Assembly: GCA_037385045.1 (NCBI GenBank) | Contig: JARRNJ010000039.1 | Location: 1-48,545, forward strand | DNA length: 48,545 nucleotides | From: JARRNJ01 sp037385045 | GTDB taxonomy: Bacteria; Pseudomonadota; Gammaproteobacteria; JASBUN01 | Reading direction: 5' to 3' | Shown here: one piece after another, positions 8,124-17,493 of the stretch | How positions within the stretch are numbered: position 1 is the first letter of the stretch | How the letters are laid out: every line of letters starts with the position of its first letter | The notes under the pieces: model-generated | What the model was told of the DNA's origin: nothing | Databases searched by the model: none | What the model saw: only the letters and a program-made list of their open reading frames with translations | Translations under genes and position numbers: made by a program

Positions 8124-8771
8124 ATGCAAGAATCGTTCGAACTGATTGCTGAAGTTCGCGCGGACACGGGGAAGGGTGCGAGCCGCCGCCTGCGTCGTGC
8201 GAACCGGGTGCCCGCCATACTCTACGGCGGACATGGGGATACCGTGCCGTTGACGCTGGTGCATAACGAGCTGTTGCGGCATCTGGAGCACGAATCCTTC
8301 TACTCGCACGTGCTGACGGTGAAATTCGACGGCAAGGCCGAGCAGGCGGTGCTGCGTGACGTGCAGCGCCACCCCAGCAAGCCGGTGGTGCTGCACATCG
8401 ATCTGATGCGCGTTTCCGCCGAAGAGCAGCTGCGTATGCAGGTTCCGCTGCACTTCGTCAACGAAGAGGCCTGTTTCGGCGTCAAGCAGCAGGGTGGCGT
8501 GGTCTCGCATTTGATGACCGATGTGGAAGTGGCCTGCCTGCCCAAGGCGCTGCCGGAATTCATCGAGGTCGACGTGGCCGACCTCAAGGCCGGGGAATCG
8601 ATCCACCTCTCGGAGTTGAAGCTGCCCGCCGACGTGGAGCTGGTGGCGCTGAGCTACGGTGCCGAGTATGACCAGCCGGTGGTCAGCGTGCACATGCCGC
8701 GCGGCGCCGGCGCCGAAGAGGAAGGCGGCGAGGAGGAGGCTGCCGGCGAAGAGGGCGGCGAGTCCTCCTGA
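8124..8771 (+). CDS. rplY: 50S ribosomal protein L25/Ctc, long form
   Basis: This protein binds 5S rRNA in the large ribosomal subunit. The first 95 or so residues are the L25 beta-barrel (ELIAEVRADTGKGASRRLRRANRVPAILYGG), followed by the C-terminal TL5/Ctc domain (PLHFVNEEACFGVKQQGGVVSHLMTDVEVACLP). At 215 residues it is the long form, not the 94-residue Escherichia coli version. The last 25 residues form an acidic, Glu/Gly/Ala tail. It lies between prs and pth in the canonical order. Confidence 0.95.
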   Translation: MQESFELIAEVRADTGKGASRRLRRANRVPAILYGGHGDTVPLTLVHNELLRHLEHESFYSHVLTVKFDGKAEQAVLRDVQRHPSKPVVLHIDLMRVSAEEQLRMQVPLHFVNEEACFGVKQQGGVVSHLMTDVEVACLPKALPEFIEVDVADLKAGESIHLSELKLPADVELVALSYGAEYDQPVVSVHMPRGAGAEEEGGEEEAAGEEGGESS

Positions 8772-8804
8772 TCGGCCGCCTGAGCCGCGCGGAGGGCGAG
8801 GATT

Positions 8805-9398
8805 TTGGCCGCTGTACAGCCTGCGGTTTCGTTGATCGTGGGGCTGGGGAATCCCGGCCCCGAGTACGCACAGACCCGGCACAATGCCGGGTTCTGGTTT
8901 GTGGAGACGGTGGCGGCGCGCTACGGCGTGGAACTGCGCCGGGAGTCCAAGTTCCACGGCTGGGCCGGACGCACCCGGGTGGGTGGCAACGACGTGTGGC
9001 TGCTCGCGCCCGATACGTTCATGAATCGCAGCGGCCACGCCGTTGCCGCATTGGCCCGATTTTTCAAGTTTCCGGTGCAAAGCATCCTGGTGGCCCACGA
9101 CGAGCTGGATCTGCCGCCGGGCGTCGCGCGCCTCAAGCGCGGCGGCGGACACGGTGGACACAACGGCCTACGCAGTACGGCTGCGGCGTTGGGCAGTTCG
9201 GAGTTCGCCCGGCTGCGGATCGGCATTGGGCATCCCGGCCACCGGGACCTGGTCACTCCTTACGTGCTCGGTCGCCCGTCGGCGGACGATCGGCGCTGTA
9301 TCGAAGACGCCATCGACGCCGCGGTGGACGTGCTGCCGCAGCTCGTGGGCGGCGAGTTCGAGCGGGCCATGAACACCCTGCATAGCGGCAGGGACTAA
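8805..9398 (+). CDS. pth: Peptidyl-tRNA hydrolase
   Basis: Pth cleaves peptidyl-tRNAs that drop off the ribosome, recycling tRNA. The 197-residue product has the family opening LIVGLGNPGPEYAQTRHNAGF, with catalytic histidine 26, then FMNRSGHAV, the substrate-site VAHDELDLPPG and GGHGGHNGLRS. The start appears to be TTG at 8805: it has a strong GAGGGCGAGGA ribosome site just upstream and there is no ATG before the conserved core. It lies 33 bases after rplY and 14 before ychF. Confidence 0.95.
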   Translation: MAAVQPAVSLIVGLGNPGPEYAQTRHNAGFWFVETVAARYGVELRRESKFHGWAGRTRVGGNDVWLLAPDTFMNRSGHAVAALARFFKFPVQSILVAHDELDLPPGVARLKRGGGHGGHNGLRSTAAALGSSEFARLRIGIGHPGHRDLVTPYVLGRPSADDRRCIEDAIDAAVDVLPQLVGGEFERAMNTLHSGRD

Positions 9399-9412
9399 CC
9401 AGGGCTCAGGCT

Positions 9413-10504
9413 ATGGGTTTTAAATGCGGTATCGTCGGGCTGCCCAACGTGGGCAAGTCGACCTTGTTCAACGCGCTGACGCGGGCCGGGATCCAGGCGG
9501 AAAACTACCCGTTTTGCACCATCGACCCGAATGTCGGCGTGGTGCCGGTGCCGGACCCGCGGCTCGATCGGCTGGCGGCCATCGTCAAACCGCGGCGGGT
9601 GGTGCCGACCACTATGGAGTTCGTCGATATCGCCGGACTGGTGGCTGGAGCCTCCAAGGGCGAGGGCCTGGGCAACAAGTTCCTGGCCAACATCCGCGAG
9701 ACCGATGCCATCGCCCACGTGGTGCGCTGTTTCGAGGACACCGACGTGGCGCATGTGGCCGGCAAGGTGCATCCGGCGGCCGACATCGAGGTCATCAACA
9801 CCGAACTGGCCCTGGCCGACCTGGAAACCGCGGAGAAGGCGCTGGCCCGCGCCGAAAAGGCTTCCAAGGCCGGCGACAAGGAGGCGTTGGCCCAGCGCGA
9901 GCTGTTCCGGCGCGTGCGTGACCACCTGGACGCCGGTCGGCCGGTGCGGGCCATGGAGCTCGGGAAGGAGGACCGGCCCCGTCTGCGCGAGCTGCATTTG
10001 TTGACCGCCAAACCCACCATGTACATCGCCAACGTCGACGAGGAAGGATTCGAAAACAACCCGTTCCTCGACGCGGTGGCTGACATTGCCGCCACCGAGG
10101 CTGCCGCGGTGGTGCCGGTGTGCGCGGCCATCGAAGCGGAGATTGCGCAGCTCGCCGATGACGAGAAAGGCGAGTTCCTGCAGGAACTGGGCCTCGACGA
10201 GCCGGGCCTGAACCGGGTGATCCGGGCCGGCTATGAGCTGCTCGGGCTGCAGACCTATTTCACCGCCGGTGAAAAGGAGGTGCGGGCCTGGACCGTGCCC
10301 GTGGGCGCCACCGCGCCGCGCGCGGCCGCGGCGATACACACGGACTTCGAAAAGGGCTTCATTCGCGCCGAGGTGGTGTCCTACGCCGACTTCGTCGCCT
10401 GCGGCGGCGAGCAGGGTGCCAAAGAAGCCGGCAAATGGCGCCTGGAAGGCAAGGACTACCTGGTGCAGGACGGCGACGTGATGCACTTCCGCTTCAATGT
10501 GTGA
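9413..10504 (+). CDS. ychF: Redox-responsive ATPase/GTPase YchF
   Basis: YchF is a conserved Obg-family P-loop NTPase that binds ribosomes and prefers ATP. The product is 363 residues with Walker A GLPNVGKST at 9-17, switch DIAGLVAGASKGEGLGNKFL at about 68-87, and NVDE where GTPases have NKxD, consistent with altered nucleotide preference. A coiled-coil hairpin of Ala/Lys/Glu follows at about 130-165, and the C-terminal TGS domain ends DYLVQDGDVMHFRFNV. The pth-ychF pairing is widely conserved. It converges on the GGDEF/EAL gene at 10524. Confidence 0.97.
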   Translation: MGFKCGIVGLPNVGKSTLFNALTRAGIQAENYPFCTIDPNVGVVPVPDPRLDRLAAIVKPRRVVPTTMEFVDIAGLVAGASKGEGLGNKFLANIRETDAIAHVVRCFEDTDVAHVAGKVHPAADIEVINTELALADLETAEKALARAEKASKAGDKEALAQRELFRRVRDHLDAGRPVRAMELGKEDRPRLRELHLLTAKPTMYIANVDEEGFENNPFLDAVADIAATEAAAVVPVCAAIEAEIAQLADDEKGEFLQELGLDEPGLNRVIRAGYELLGLQTYFTAGEKEVRAWTVPVGATAPRAAAAIHTDFEKGFIRAEVVSYADFVACGGEQGAKEAGKWRLEGKDYLVQDGDVMHFRFNV

Positions 10505-10507
10505 GTA

Positions 10508-10529
10508 AAGCGCGCTCCTGCGCTTATTT
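10508..10529. terminator. Small hairpin between convergent genes
   Basis: AAGCGC (10508-10513) and GCGCTT (10520-10525) form a six-base-pair stem with loop GCTCCT, followed on the plus strand by ATTT. It lies between the ychF stop and the stop of the convergent gene at 10524, as expected of a short terminator, but the stem is modest. Confidence 0.4.
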
Positions 10530-13292
10530 CCACGGGAAGGGCTGCTGCGCTTGCAGGTGCGCCTCCAGAATCTCCGGCGGCAGCGGCGTACTGAACAGGA
10601 ACCCCTGACCGCACCGGCATCCTTGGGCAAGCAGAAATTCCAGCTGCCGCTCGGATTCCACCCCCTCGGCCACCACCTCGATGCCGAGATTTCCCGCCAT
10701 TGCGATGATAGCCGAGGCCAGCGCCGCATCATCGCGGTTGTCGGGCAGGCTGCGCAGAAACTGGCGGTCGATCTTCAACATGTGGACCGGAAACCGCTTC
10801 AGGTAGCTCAGCGACGAGTAGCCGGTGCCAAAATCGTCGATGGCGATGCGCACACCGAGGGTGTCCAGGTGGCGCAGCGCCTGCTGCACGCTGCCGCGGT
10901 AATCCATGAGTATGCTCTCGGTGATCTCCACCACCAGTTGCTGCGGTTCGATGCAGCCGGTGGTCAGTGCCTCGGTCACCGGCTGGGCCACACCCTGGCC
11001 ATGAAAACACGGAGCGCAGAAGTTCACTGCCATGTACAGGTTCCTGCCCGCCTGGGCGCGCAGGCGCCTGCCGTGCAGGCAGGCCTGCTGCAGTGTCCAG
11101 CGTGTCAGCGGCACGATGAGGCCCGTTTCCTCGAGGACGGAAATGAACTCCCGCGGCGCAACCAAGCCGCGCTCGGGATGCTGCCAGCGCAGCAGTGCCT
11201 CGAGCCCGACGATCTCCCTGGTTGGGAACTCGACAACGGGTTGGTAATGTACGGTGAACTCCTCCCGCTCCAGCGCGCGGCGCAATTGCGATTCCAGCGA
11301 CAGGCGTCGCGACACCCGATCACTCATGTCGCGCGAATAGAACTCGAAGCGGTTACGCCCCTGCTCCTTGGCATGATACATGGCGGTGTCGGCGTTCTTG
11401 ATCAGATTGTCCACCTGCACGTCGTCGACCGGATAGAGCGCGATGCCCACCGAAACGCTGGTGTACACCTCGTGGCTGCCGATGTGGAACGGGCGCTCGA
11501 ATTCCCCGTGCAGTTTCCCCACCACTGCCTCGACCTGCGCGGTGTCGGCCACGTCTTCGAGCAAGATCGCAAACTCGTCCCCGCCGAGGTGGGCGACCAT
11601 GTCGTCCTGGCGTACACCGGCGGTGAGTCTGGTCGCCACCTGACTCAACAACTGGTCTCCGGCATCGTGGCCGAGGCTGTCATTGACGTTCTTGAAGCGG
11701 TCCAGGTCCAGGAATAACAATGCCGCCAACCGGCCGCCACGACGGGCCCGTGCGGTGGCCTGTTCCACCCGGTCGCGAAACAGCCGCCGGTTGGGCAGGT
11801 CGGTGAGCGGGTTGTGGTAGGCAAGATGGTAGAGGCGCTCCTGGGCCGCCATCTGCTCGGTGATGTCCTTGCCGGTCGACACGAAATGGGTGATGTGACC
11901 GTGCTCGTCCTTGAGCGGCGTAATGGTCTTTTGTTCATAGTAGCGCGCGCCTGACTTGGTGCGGTTGGTCAGTACGTCCTGGAACACGTGGCCGCGCAGA
12001 ATGGTGCTCCAAAGTCTCAGGTAGTAGCTGCGATCATGTTCTCCCGACTTGAGCACGCTGGGCGGTTTGCCGACGACCTCGGCGCTGGTATAGCCGGTGA
12101 CCCGCTCGAAGCTGGGATTGATGTATTCGATCATCCCGCTGGGATCGGTGATGAAGACGATGTCGTTGCTCTGCTCCACTACACTGGACAGGCGCGCGAC
12201 CATCTCGCGGGCAGCCGCCCGCACAGCGCGGGTCCGGGCCAGGTAGGCACTGACCCCGAGCCACAGCGCCGCCAGCAGTGAAAACGCCAGCAGTGGACCG
12301 CGGGCACGCTGCCAGCGCAACGTCCACAACATTTCGCGATCAAGGGCCGTAACCAGGCGCCAGAACGAAGGCGAGGTGGCGTGCTGCGCGATCTGGACCG
12401 GCAGCCGCTGGCTGATCTCGGCGACCACCCGGGTCAGGGGGTGCACCGTGGCGAAGACGTACCGGCCCTCGGGCAGCTGCAGCCGCCCGGTGCCGATGCG
12501 GTCCATCTCCGCCCAGGCTTGCGGGTGTTGCTTGGCGAAGTTGCGGCCGTGGCCGAGGTCGCGGCCCCATTCCCGGGTGTGGTCCCGGGTATACAGCCAG
12601 AAACCCTGGTGGTCGAGCAGCATGGGTACGCCGGCGGTGCCCGCCATGGCGGTGCGGATGTGGGAAATCATCCGACTGCCCAGGTAGTTGAGCACCAGAA
12701 CGCCCCGGGGGCGTCCCTGCTGGTCCTGGACCCGGGTGATCAAGCGGATCATCGGCCGTGGCGGCAGTTCCACCCGGTGGTTTTCGACGTTGAGGTCGAA
12801 GCGCGACACGTATACCGTTCCCGGAGCCAGGCTGCGGCTGGCCAGGAAATAGTAGCGCGAAGACTTGTCCTGCAATCGTGTGTCGGCAACCACCGTTGCC
12901 TCGCCGCGGGCGTTGACGCGAACCACTTCCCGGCCGGCGGCGTCCAGATAGCGGACCTGGTCGTAAATGCCCTTGGCCACGGCAAAGCGCCGGAACAGGG
13001 CCGCCACCGCCCGGTGTTGCGCCGCGTCGCCGCTTCCGGCGAGGCGGCGCAGCGCGTTGCTTTGCGCCAGCACCAGCAGGTCGGTCACCGCCGATTCCAG
13101 GTCGCGGGTGATCTCCTGGCGTCCCAGGTTCACTGCGTACTGGTCGTGCAGCTGCAGGTGGGCCAGATGCTGCGAATAGTCCAGCTGATGAAAGACGGCG
13201 AACAGCATGGCCAGCCCCGCCGCGACCGGCAGGAAAAACAAGGACAAGTGACGCAGGAAGGAGCGGGTAGGCTGCGGCAGGGACGTCGACAT
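10524..13292 (-). CDS. Membrane PAS-GGDEF-EAL protein (c-di-GMP synthesis/breakdown)
   Basis: The start at 13292 gives MSTSLPQPTRSFLRHLSLFFLPVAAG, a membrane anchor, and a 922-residue protein; an in-frame ATG 20 codons upstream is less likely. Order of parts: TM helix at about 12-33; a periplasmic dCache-like sensor to about 320; a second TM segment (LLAFSLLAALWLGVSAYLA); a PAS domain (IVFITDPSGMIEYINPSFERVTGYTSAEVVGK); a GGDEF domain with intact HLGGDEFAILLED; and an EAL domain with EALLRWQHPERG, VEITESILMD, IDDFGTGYSSLSYLKRF and AEGVESERQL. Both catalytic motifs look intact, so it may make and degrade c-di-GMP. The periplasmic ligand is unknown. It stands alone on the minus strand. Confidence 0.92.
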   Translation of the reverse strand: MSTSLPQPTRSFLRHLSLFFLPVAAGLAMLFAVFHQLDYSQHLAHLQLHDQYAVNLGRQEITRDLESAVTDLLVLAQSNALRRLAGSGDAAQHRAVAALFRRFAVAKGIYDQVRYLDAAGREVVRVNARGEATVVADTRLQDKSSRYYFLASRSLAPGTVYVSRFDLNVENHRVELPPRPMIRLITRVQDQQGRPRGVLVLNYLGSRMISHIRTAMAGTAGVPMLLDHQGFWLYTRDHTREWGRDLGHGRNFAKQHPQAWAEMDRIGTGRLQLPEGRYVFATVHPLTRVVAEISQRLPVQIAQHATSPSFWRLVTALDREMLWTLRWQRARGPLLAFSLLAALWLGVSAYLARTRAVRAAAREMVARLSSVVEQSNDIVFITDPSGMIEYINPSFERVTGYTSAEVVGKPPSVLKSGEHDRSYYLRLWSTILRGHVFQDVLTNRTKSGARYYEQKTITPLKDEHGHITHFVSTGKDITEQMAAQERLYHLAYHNPLTDLPNRRLFRDRVEQATARARRGGRLAALLFLDLDRFKNVNDSLGHDAGDQLLSQVATRLTAGVRQDDMVAHLGGDEFAILLEDVADTAQVEAVVGKLHGEFERPFHIGSHEVYTSVSVGIALYPVDDVQVDNLIKNADTAMYHAKEQGRNRFEFYSRDMSDRVSRRLSLESQLRRALEREEFTVHYQPVVEFPTREIVGLEALLRWQHPERGLVAPREFISVLEETGLIVPLTRWTLQQACLHGRRLRAQAGRNLYMAVNFCAPCFHGQGVAQPVTEALTTGCIEPQQLVVEITESILMDYRGSVQQALRHLDTLGVRIAIDDFGTGYSSLSYLKRFPVHMLKIDRQFLRSLPDNRDDAALASAIIAMAGNLGIEVVAEGVESERQLEFLLAQGCRCGQGFLFSTPLPPEILEAHLQAQQPFPWK

Positions 13293-13487
13293 CGTAATGG
13301 GCGCTCGGAACTTCGCGTACGGACCGTCCCGGCAAACATACCGGGTGGGCACAAAAACCCGCAGCTCGAGCGCAGCCCGGCCGCGCCCGCCAGCCTCAAG
13401 ATTAATCTGGATTCAGTTTAAGCGAGTCCGCCAGTGCCGATTGTGAACAAATGTGGCCGCCGAAAACCGCGCCGGCCGGGGTCGTTC

Positions 13488-13516
13488 TGGACATTCGCGC
13501 CCGGAAACCCTAGAAT
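13488..13516 (+). promoter_or_regulatory. Promoter of tRNA-Met
   Basis: A -35 TGGACA (13488-13493) and -10 TAGAAT (13511-13516) are separated by exactly 17 bases and lie 46 bases upstream of the tRNA, the placement expected for a single-tRNA promoter. Confidence 0.65.
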
Positions 13517-13561
13517 TCCGCCTTCCCGATGCGGGGCTCCCCGCACCTCCGCCACGTTGTC

Positions 13562-13638
13562 GGCTACGTAGCTCAGCTGGTTAGAGCACATCACTCATAA
13601 TGATGGGGTCGGTGGTTCGAATCCACCCGTAGCCACCA
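13562..13638 (+). tRNA. tRNA-Met(CAU), elongator type
   Basis: A 77-base cloverleaf with encoded CCA: acceptor GGCTACG/CGTAGCC, anticodon stem CATCA/TGATG with loop CTCATAA (anticodon CAT), T arm GGTGG-TTCGAAT-CCACC. The body is almost the same as Escherichia coli elongator tRNA-Met; the paired first base of the acceptor stem argues against an initiator. A tRNA-Ile with modified CAU cannot be wholly excluded, but the D arm and stem favour Met. Confidence 0.95.
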
Positions 13639-14085
13639 TCCAATCGACGGCCATAGGCCCGCGCGGCGACCTTTTCGGTAAAACCGCCGCAAATCCGGGT
13701 CGGTGCCGCCGCCTGAGGTCGCGCCGTCCAACGCGCAGGCGGTACTGCGTCATCGTGGATATGAAGACCCGGCAAACGCACACTCCCTCAAGGTCGTTTG
13801 GCTGGGGACGGCGCGCCGCTGTGCTGCCTGACCTAACGCCCTGCAGCCGGCCGGCTGCCGGGGGGGCTGAGTCACGGGCAAGGCGTGGAGCCGGCGTTCC
13901 CATGGCCGGGAGGTCCGGCGGAACTCCCGGTTCCCGGAACTGCGCGCAACGTGCGCCGGGACGAGCACGTAGCGGGAATTGAATTCGGGACGTTGGATGA
14001 AGAGGTGGCGGCGCGGATTCCGGCCTGTCCTGAAGTGCCCGGTTGACGCATTCGCGGCCGGCGTCCGCCCGCCGGCGCCCGCGTT
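13639..14085. other. Non-coding gap after tRNA-Met
   Basis: About 450 bases with no supported gene. Short open frames on both strands lack ribosome sites and conserved features; one on the minus strand runs through the tRNA itself. GC-rich palindromes occur (for example near 13850-13865), but there is no clear terminator. Confidence 0.5.
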
Positions 14086-16056
14086 TCAGCGTGCGGCCAC
14101 TTTTGCCTGACGGTGCACCTGGATGAAGTCAGCCGTCGTCAACGGTTCCGGTCGGCCGATGTGAAAGCCCTGCGCATAGTCGACGTCGTAGTTTCGCAGC
14201 ATCTGCAGAATTGCCTCGGACTCGACGAACTCCGCGACCACGGTCTTGCCGTACGCTTTGGCCACGTGCGCAATGGCCTGAACCAGTGCCGCGTCGGACT
14301 CGCTATGGCCAATGGCGCGAACGAACGAGCCGTCGATCTTGACGATGTCCAGAGGCAGGCTGCGCAGGTGTTCGAACGACGTGAAGCCGATGCCGAAATC
14401 GTCGAGGGCGAATCGGACGCCCAGCGCCTTGGCGGCTTCCATGAAGTGCCGCGCGCCATGCAGGTCGCGGATGGCGGCGGTTTCGGTGATTTCGAAGGTC
14501 AGCTGCTGGGGTCGGACCCGGGCGCCGCGGAAGCGGGATTCCAGCCAGGTCAACAGACGGCGGTTGCCGATGTGCGCGCCGCTGAGGTTGACGGAAACTG
14601 ACGGCGCGATGCCCTCGGCGCTGAGCTCGTCGAGCTGGTCGAGGACGATTTCCAGCACCCGGCGGTCGATGCGGTCGACTATGCCGAAGCGTTCGGCAAC
14701 CTCAATGAACTTGGCAGGCAGGATTCTCTCCTCCGACGGCGGAGCGATGCGTACCAGGGCCTCGTAGTGGTCCACCGCCTGCGTATGCAGGTTGAGAATG
14801 GGTTGATAATCGACGCTGATCCAGTCGTGCTCCAGCGCCGCGTGGATGCGCTCCATGCAATGCGCCGCCGCCGTGTCCCGCTCGTGTCGCGAGGCATCGA
14901 ACAGGTGTACGCTGCTGCCGGAATTGCGGGCGATCTCCAACGCCCGCTCGCCGCGGGCCAGCAGGGTCCCGGCATCGCGGCCGTGGTGGGGGAATGTGAT
15001 CACGCCGGCGCGCAGGGTGATGGTCAGCTGATGCCCCTCGGCCACCAGCTTCATGGCATTGAGTTGCTGCAGCAGGTGGTCGGCGATGCGTTCGCCGGCC
15101 GTGGCCGAGAATTCAGGCAGCACCACCAGGAACCGGTCGCCGCCGCTGCGCGCCACCACCGCGTTTGTGAACAGCGGGCTGGCATGGTCGTCCTCCATCA
15201 CGTCCGTCAGCCGCCGGGCCAGGGTGGCCAGCACGTTGTCGCCCACGTGGCGCCCGTACACGGAGTTCAATCGCAGGAACTGATCGATGCCGAAGCAGAT
15301 GCAGCAGACTTCGTGTTGGCGGGTTTCCGCGGTCTGCAGCAGGTTCTGCAGCACGGCCACGACGGCGCGCTGGTTCATCAGCCCGGTCAGCGGGTCGTAA
15401 TTGGTCAGGTATGTGATCTGTTCTTCCGCCAACTTCTGGTCGGTGATGTCGCTCATGGCGGTGGTGATGAGGCCGGCGCCGGTAGTGCCCGGGGCGGGCG
15501 CCTTGCCCCGGTGGCGGAACCATTTCACGGTCACGCCGTCACGGTGATGCATGCGGTGCTCGACCACAAACTCGCGTTGGGACTGTATCTGGTCGGCGAT
15601 GCTGGCGAGGACATAAGCCCGGTCCTCCGGGTGTAGCTGCCGTTGCCACAACGCCGGATCTGCGGTGAAATCCCCCGGGTTGAACCCCAGCAAGGTGGTG
15701 ACCGCGGGGCTGATGAACACCGTTTGCAGGTTGTCGGGCTCCAGGGTGTGAAGTATGTCCGGAGCCGTGTCCACCACTTGGCGGAAGCGTGTTTCCGATT
15801 CGGTCAGCCGCCCCAGGGCCTGCTCCAGGTGGGCGCCGAAGCGGCGCAGCAGGGCATAGAGCAGCAAGCCGGTGGCCAACACGTAGAGCCACCCTTTATA
15901 CATCTGGATCCTGGTCAGCAAGCCGGGATCGCCGGCCAGGGCCTCGGCCGTTTCGTCGGAGAACAGGATCCAAAGCGTGCCGACGATCCAGTAGAGGATC
16001 GCGATCTTGAGCGCAAGGGTGCGACTGCGAGGTGGTTTGTCGGCGCTGTGATCCAT
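14086..16056 (-). CDS. Membrane PAS / degenerate GGDEF / EAL protein, probable c-di-GMP phosphodiesterase
   Basis: A 656-residue protein with two N-terminal TM helices (about 15-33 and 53-68) and almost no periplasmic loop, a PAS domain at about 85-205 (VVDTAPDILHTLEPDNLQTVFISPAV), a GGDEF-like domain at about 215-375 and an EAL domain to the C-terminus. The GGDEF signature reads SGGDRF, so cyclase activity is probably lost. EAL residues are kept: YEALVR, VNLSGAHIG, FEITETAAI, LDDFGIGFTSFEHLRS, IVKIDGSFVR, VAEFVESEAI and the closing AQGFHIGRPEPL. The likely role is c-di-GMP hydrolysis under control of the PAS or membrane part. It is not obviously in an operon. Confidence 0.9.
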   Translation of the reverse strand: MDHSADKPPRSRTLALKIAILYWIVGTLWILFSDETAEALAGDPGLLTRIQMYKGWLYVLATGLLLYALLRRFGAHLEQALGRLTESETRFRQVVDTAPDILHTLEPDNLQTVFISPAVTTLLGFNPGDFTADPALWQRQLHPEDRAYVLASIADQIQSQREFVVEHRMHHRDGVTVKWFRHRGKAPAPGTTGAGLITTAMSDITDQKLAEEQITYLTNYDPLTGLMNQRAVVAVLQNLLQTAETRQHEVCCICFGIDQFLRLNSVYGRHVGDNVLATLARRLTDVMEDDHASPLFTNAVVARSGGDRFLVVLPEFSATAGERIADHLLQQLNAMKLVAEGHQLTITLRAGVITFPHHGRDAGTLLARGERALEIARNSGSSVHLFDASRHERDTAAAHCMERIHAALEHDWISVDYQPILNLHTQAVDHYEALVRIAPPSEERILPAKFIEVAERFGIVDRIDRRVLEIVLDQLDELSAEGIAPSVSVNLSGAHIGNRRLLTWLESRFRGARVRPQQLTFEITETAAIRDLHGARHFMEAAKALGVRFALDDFGIGFTSFEHLRSLPLDIVKIDGSFVRAIGHSESDAALVQAIAHVAKAYGKTVVAEFVESEAILQMLRNYDVDYAQGFHIGRPEPLTTADFIQVHRQAKVAAR

Positions 16057-16253
16057 AATTCCCAGATGTGTCCCCGGCGCCGGCGGCCGTGATGGTGCAT
16101 CACCCGGTCAAACGTCCGGCCGGGGCCGTGTACGGGGTTTCTCCCTGTAGCGGCACTGAGTGCCTAGTCCTTGAATTGCGGGGAACATTTGCGAGGCCGG
16201 CGGGACCGGTCGCGCCCGGGGCGGGCGCCGCCGGAGGCGGATGGCGTCAGGCT

Positions 16254-17471
16254 TCAGGGGCACACCTCATCCAACAGCTCGATCCAGTGCCTGACCGGCA
16301 GCCGCGTGCCGGTGCGCAAATGCATCAGGCAGCCGATATTGGCGGTGGCCACCAATTCCGGATCCCCTGCCTCCAGATTCCGCACCTTGTTTTCCAGCAG
16401 CTGGCGCGAAATATCCGGCTGCAGGATGGAATAGGTGCCCGCCGAGCCGCAGCACAGGTGGGCATCGGCCACCGCCGTCAGCCGGAAGCCCGCGCGGCGC
16501 AGCACGTCCTCGACCTGGGTGTGGGCTTTGAGGGCATGCTGCAGGGTGCACGGGATGTGAAACGCCACGGCGCGCCCGTTGCCGGCTGACTGCCAGGAGT
16601 CCAGATTCTGCTCGCAGAGGATTTCGCCAAGGTCCTTGCTCAGATCCGAAACCCGGGCGGCCTTGTCGGCGTAGTCCGGGTCATGGGCCAGCAGGTGGCC
16701 GTATTCCCTGACCATCGCGGTGCAGCCGCTGGCGGTGATCACCAGTGCTTCGGCGCCGCGCTCAATGTGCGGCCACCAGGCGTCGATGTTGCGTCGGGCG
16801 AAGTCCAGTGCCTCGTCGGGTGCCGACAGGTGGTGGCTCACGGCGCCGCAGCAGCCGGTCCCCTCGGGGCTGACCAACGAAATCCCCAGCCGATCCAGGA
16901 GGCGGGCGGCGGCGGCGTTGGTGTTCGGGGTGGCGGCCGACTGCACGCAGCCGTCCAGCGCCAGCATGGTTCGGGGGTGGCGCGCCGGCGGCCACGGCCG
17001 GGCCGGTTCGCACTGGGGTACCTTGCGCCGCAGCGCGCCCGGCAGCAGCGGACGGAACCAGTTCCCCACGCGCAGCAGTGGACCGAAGCGGCGTGGGAAC
17101 GGCACCATCAGGCGCAAGGCCCGGCGTACGAAACGTGCCGTCCAGGGCCGGCCAACGTGCCGTTCCACCACTTCGCGGCCGATGTCCACCAGGCGCCCGT
17201 AGCGCACGCCCGACGGGCAGGTGGTCTCGCATGAGCGGCAGGTGAGACAGCGGTCCAGGTGGGTAAGGGTGTGGCTGCTGATCTCGCCGCCTTCCAGTGC
17301 TTGTTTGATGAGGTAAATGCGCCCCCGGGGGCCGTCCAGTTCGTCGCCCAACAGCTGGTAGGTGGGGCAGGTGGCGGTGCAAAACCCGCAATGGACGCAG
17401 TTGCGCAGAATGGCGTCCGCCTCACGCCCGGCGGCGGTGTCACGGATGAAGTCGGCGAGGGATGTCTGCAT
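16254..17471 (-). CDS. glcF: Glycolate oxidase iron-sulfur subunit
   Basis: GlcF carries electrons from the glycolate-oxidising flavin subunits to the quinone pool. The 405-residue product has two 4Fe-4S motifs, C25-x2-C28-x2-C31-x3-C35-P and C75-x2-C78-x2-C81-x3-C85-P, then two cysteine-rich CCG domains (GCCGAVSHHL near 210 and CCGSAGTYSIL near 340). Length and layout match GlcF. The start at 17471 is 22 bases after the glcE stop. It is the last gene of the leftward operon that begins at 26838. No glcD or glcG is in the window. Confidence 0.93.
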   Translation of the reverse strand: MQTSLADFIRDTAAGREADAILRNCVHCGFCTATCPTYQLLGDELDGPRGRIYLIKQALEGGEISSHTLTHLDRCLTCRSCETTCPSGVRYGRLVDIGREVVERHVGRPWTARFVRRALRLMVPFPRRFGPLLRVGNWFRPLLPGALRRKVPQCEPARPWPPARHPRTMLALDGCVQSAATPNTNAAAARLLDRLGISLVSPEGTGCCGAVSHHLSAPDEALDFARRNIDAWWPHIERGAEALVITASGCTAMVREYGHLLAHDPDYADKAARVSDLSKDLGEILCEQNLDSWQSAGNGRAVAFHIPCTLQHALKAHTQVEDVLRRAGFRLTAVADAHLCCGSAGTYSILQPDISRQLLENKVRNLEAGDPELVATANIGCLMHLRTGTRLPVRHWIELLDEVCP

Positions 17472-17493
17472 GCCTGGTCGTCGGTAGTCGGGG

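Noticed and set aside
4970..9161. Long leftward open frames opposite lolB-ispE and prs-rplY-pth (4970-6646, 7521-9161)
   Set aside because: No ribosome sites or recognisable domains, and they cross several well-supported genes and the tRNA.
13581..13903. Minus-strand frames ending in YGWIRTTDPIIMSDVL or a variant
   Set aside because: This string is the reverse complement of tRNA-Met, a known false prediction next to tRNA genes.
13971..14046. Short rightward frame VAGIEFGTLDEEVAARIPACPEVPG
   Set aside because: Only about 25 codons after a stop, with no start or ribosome site; chance open frame.
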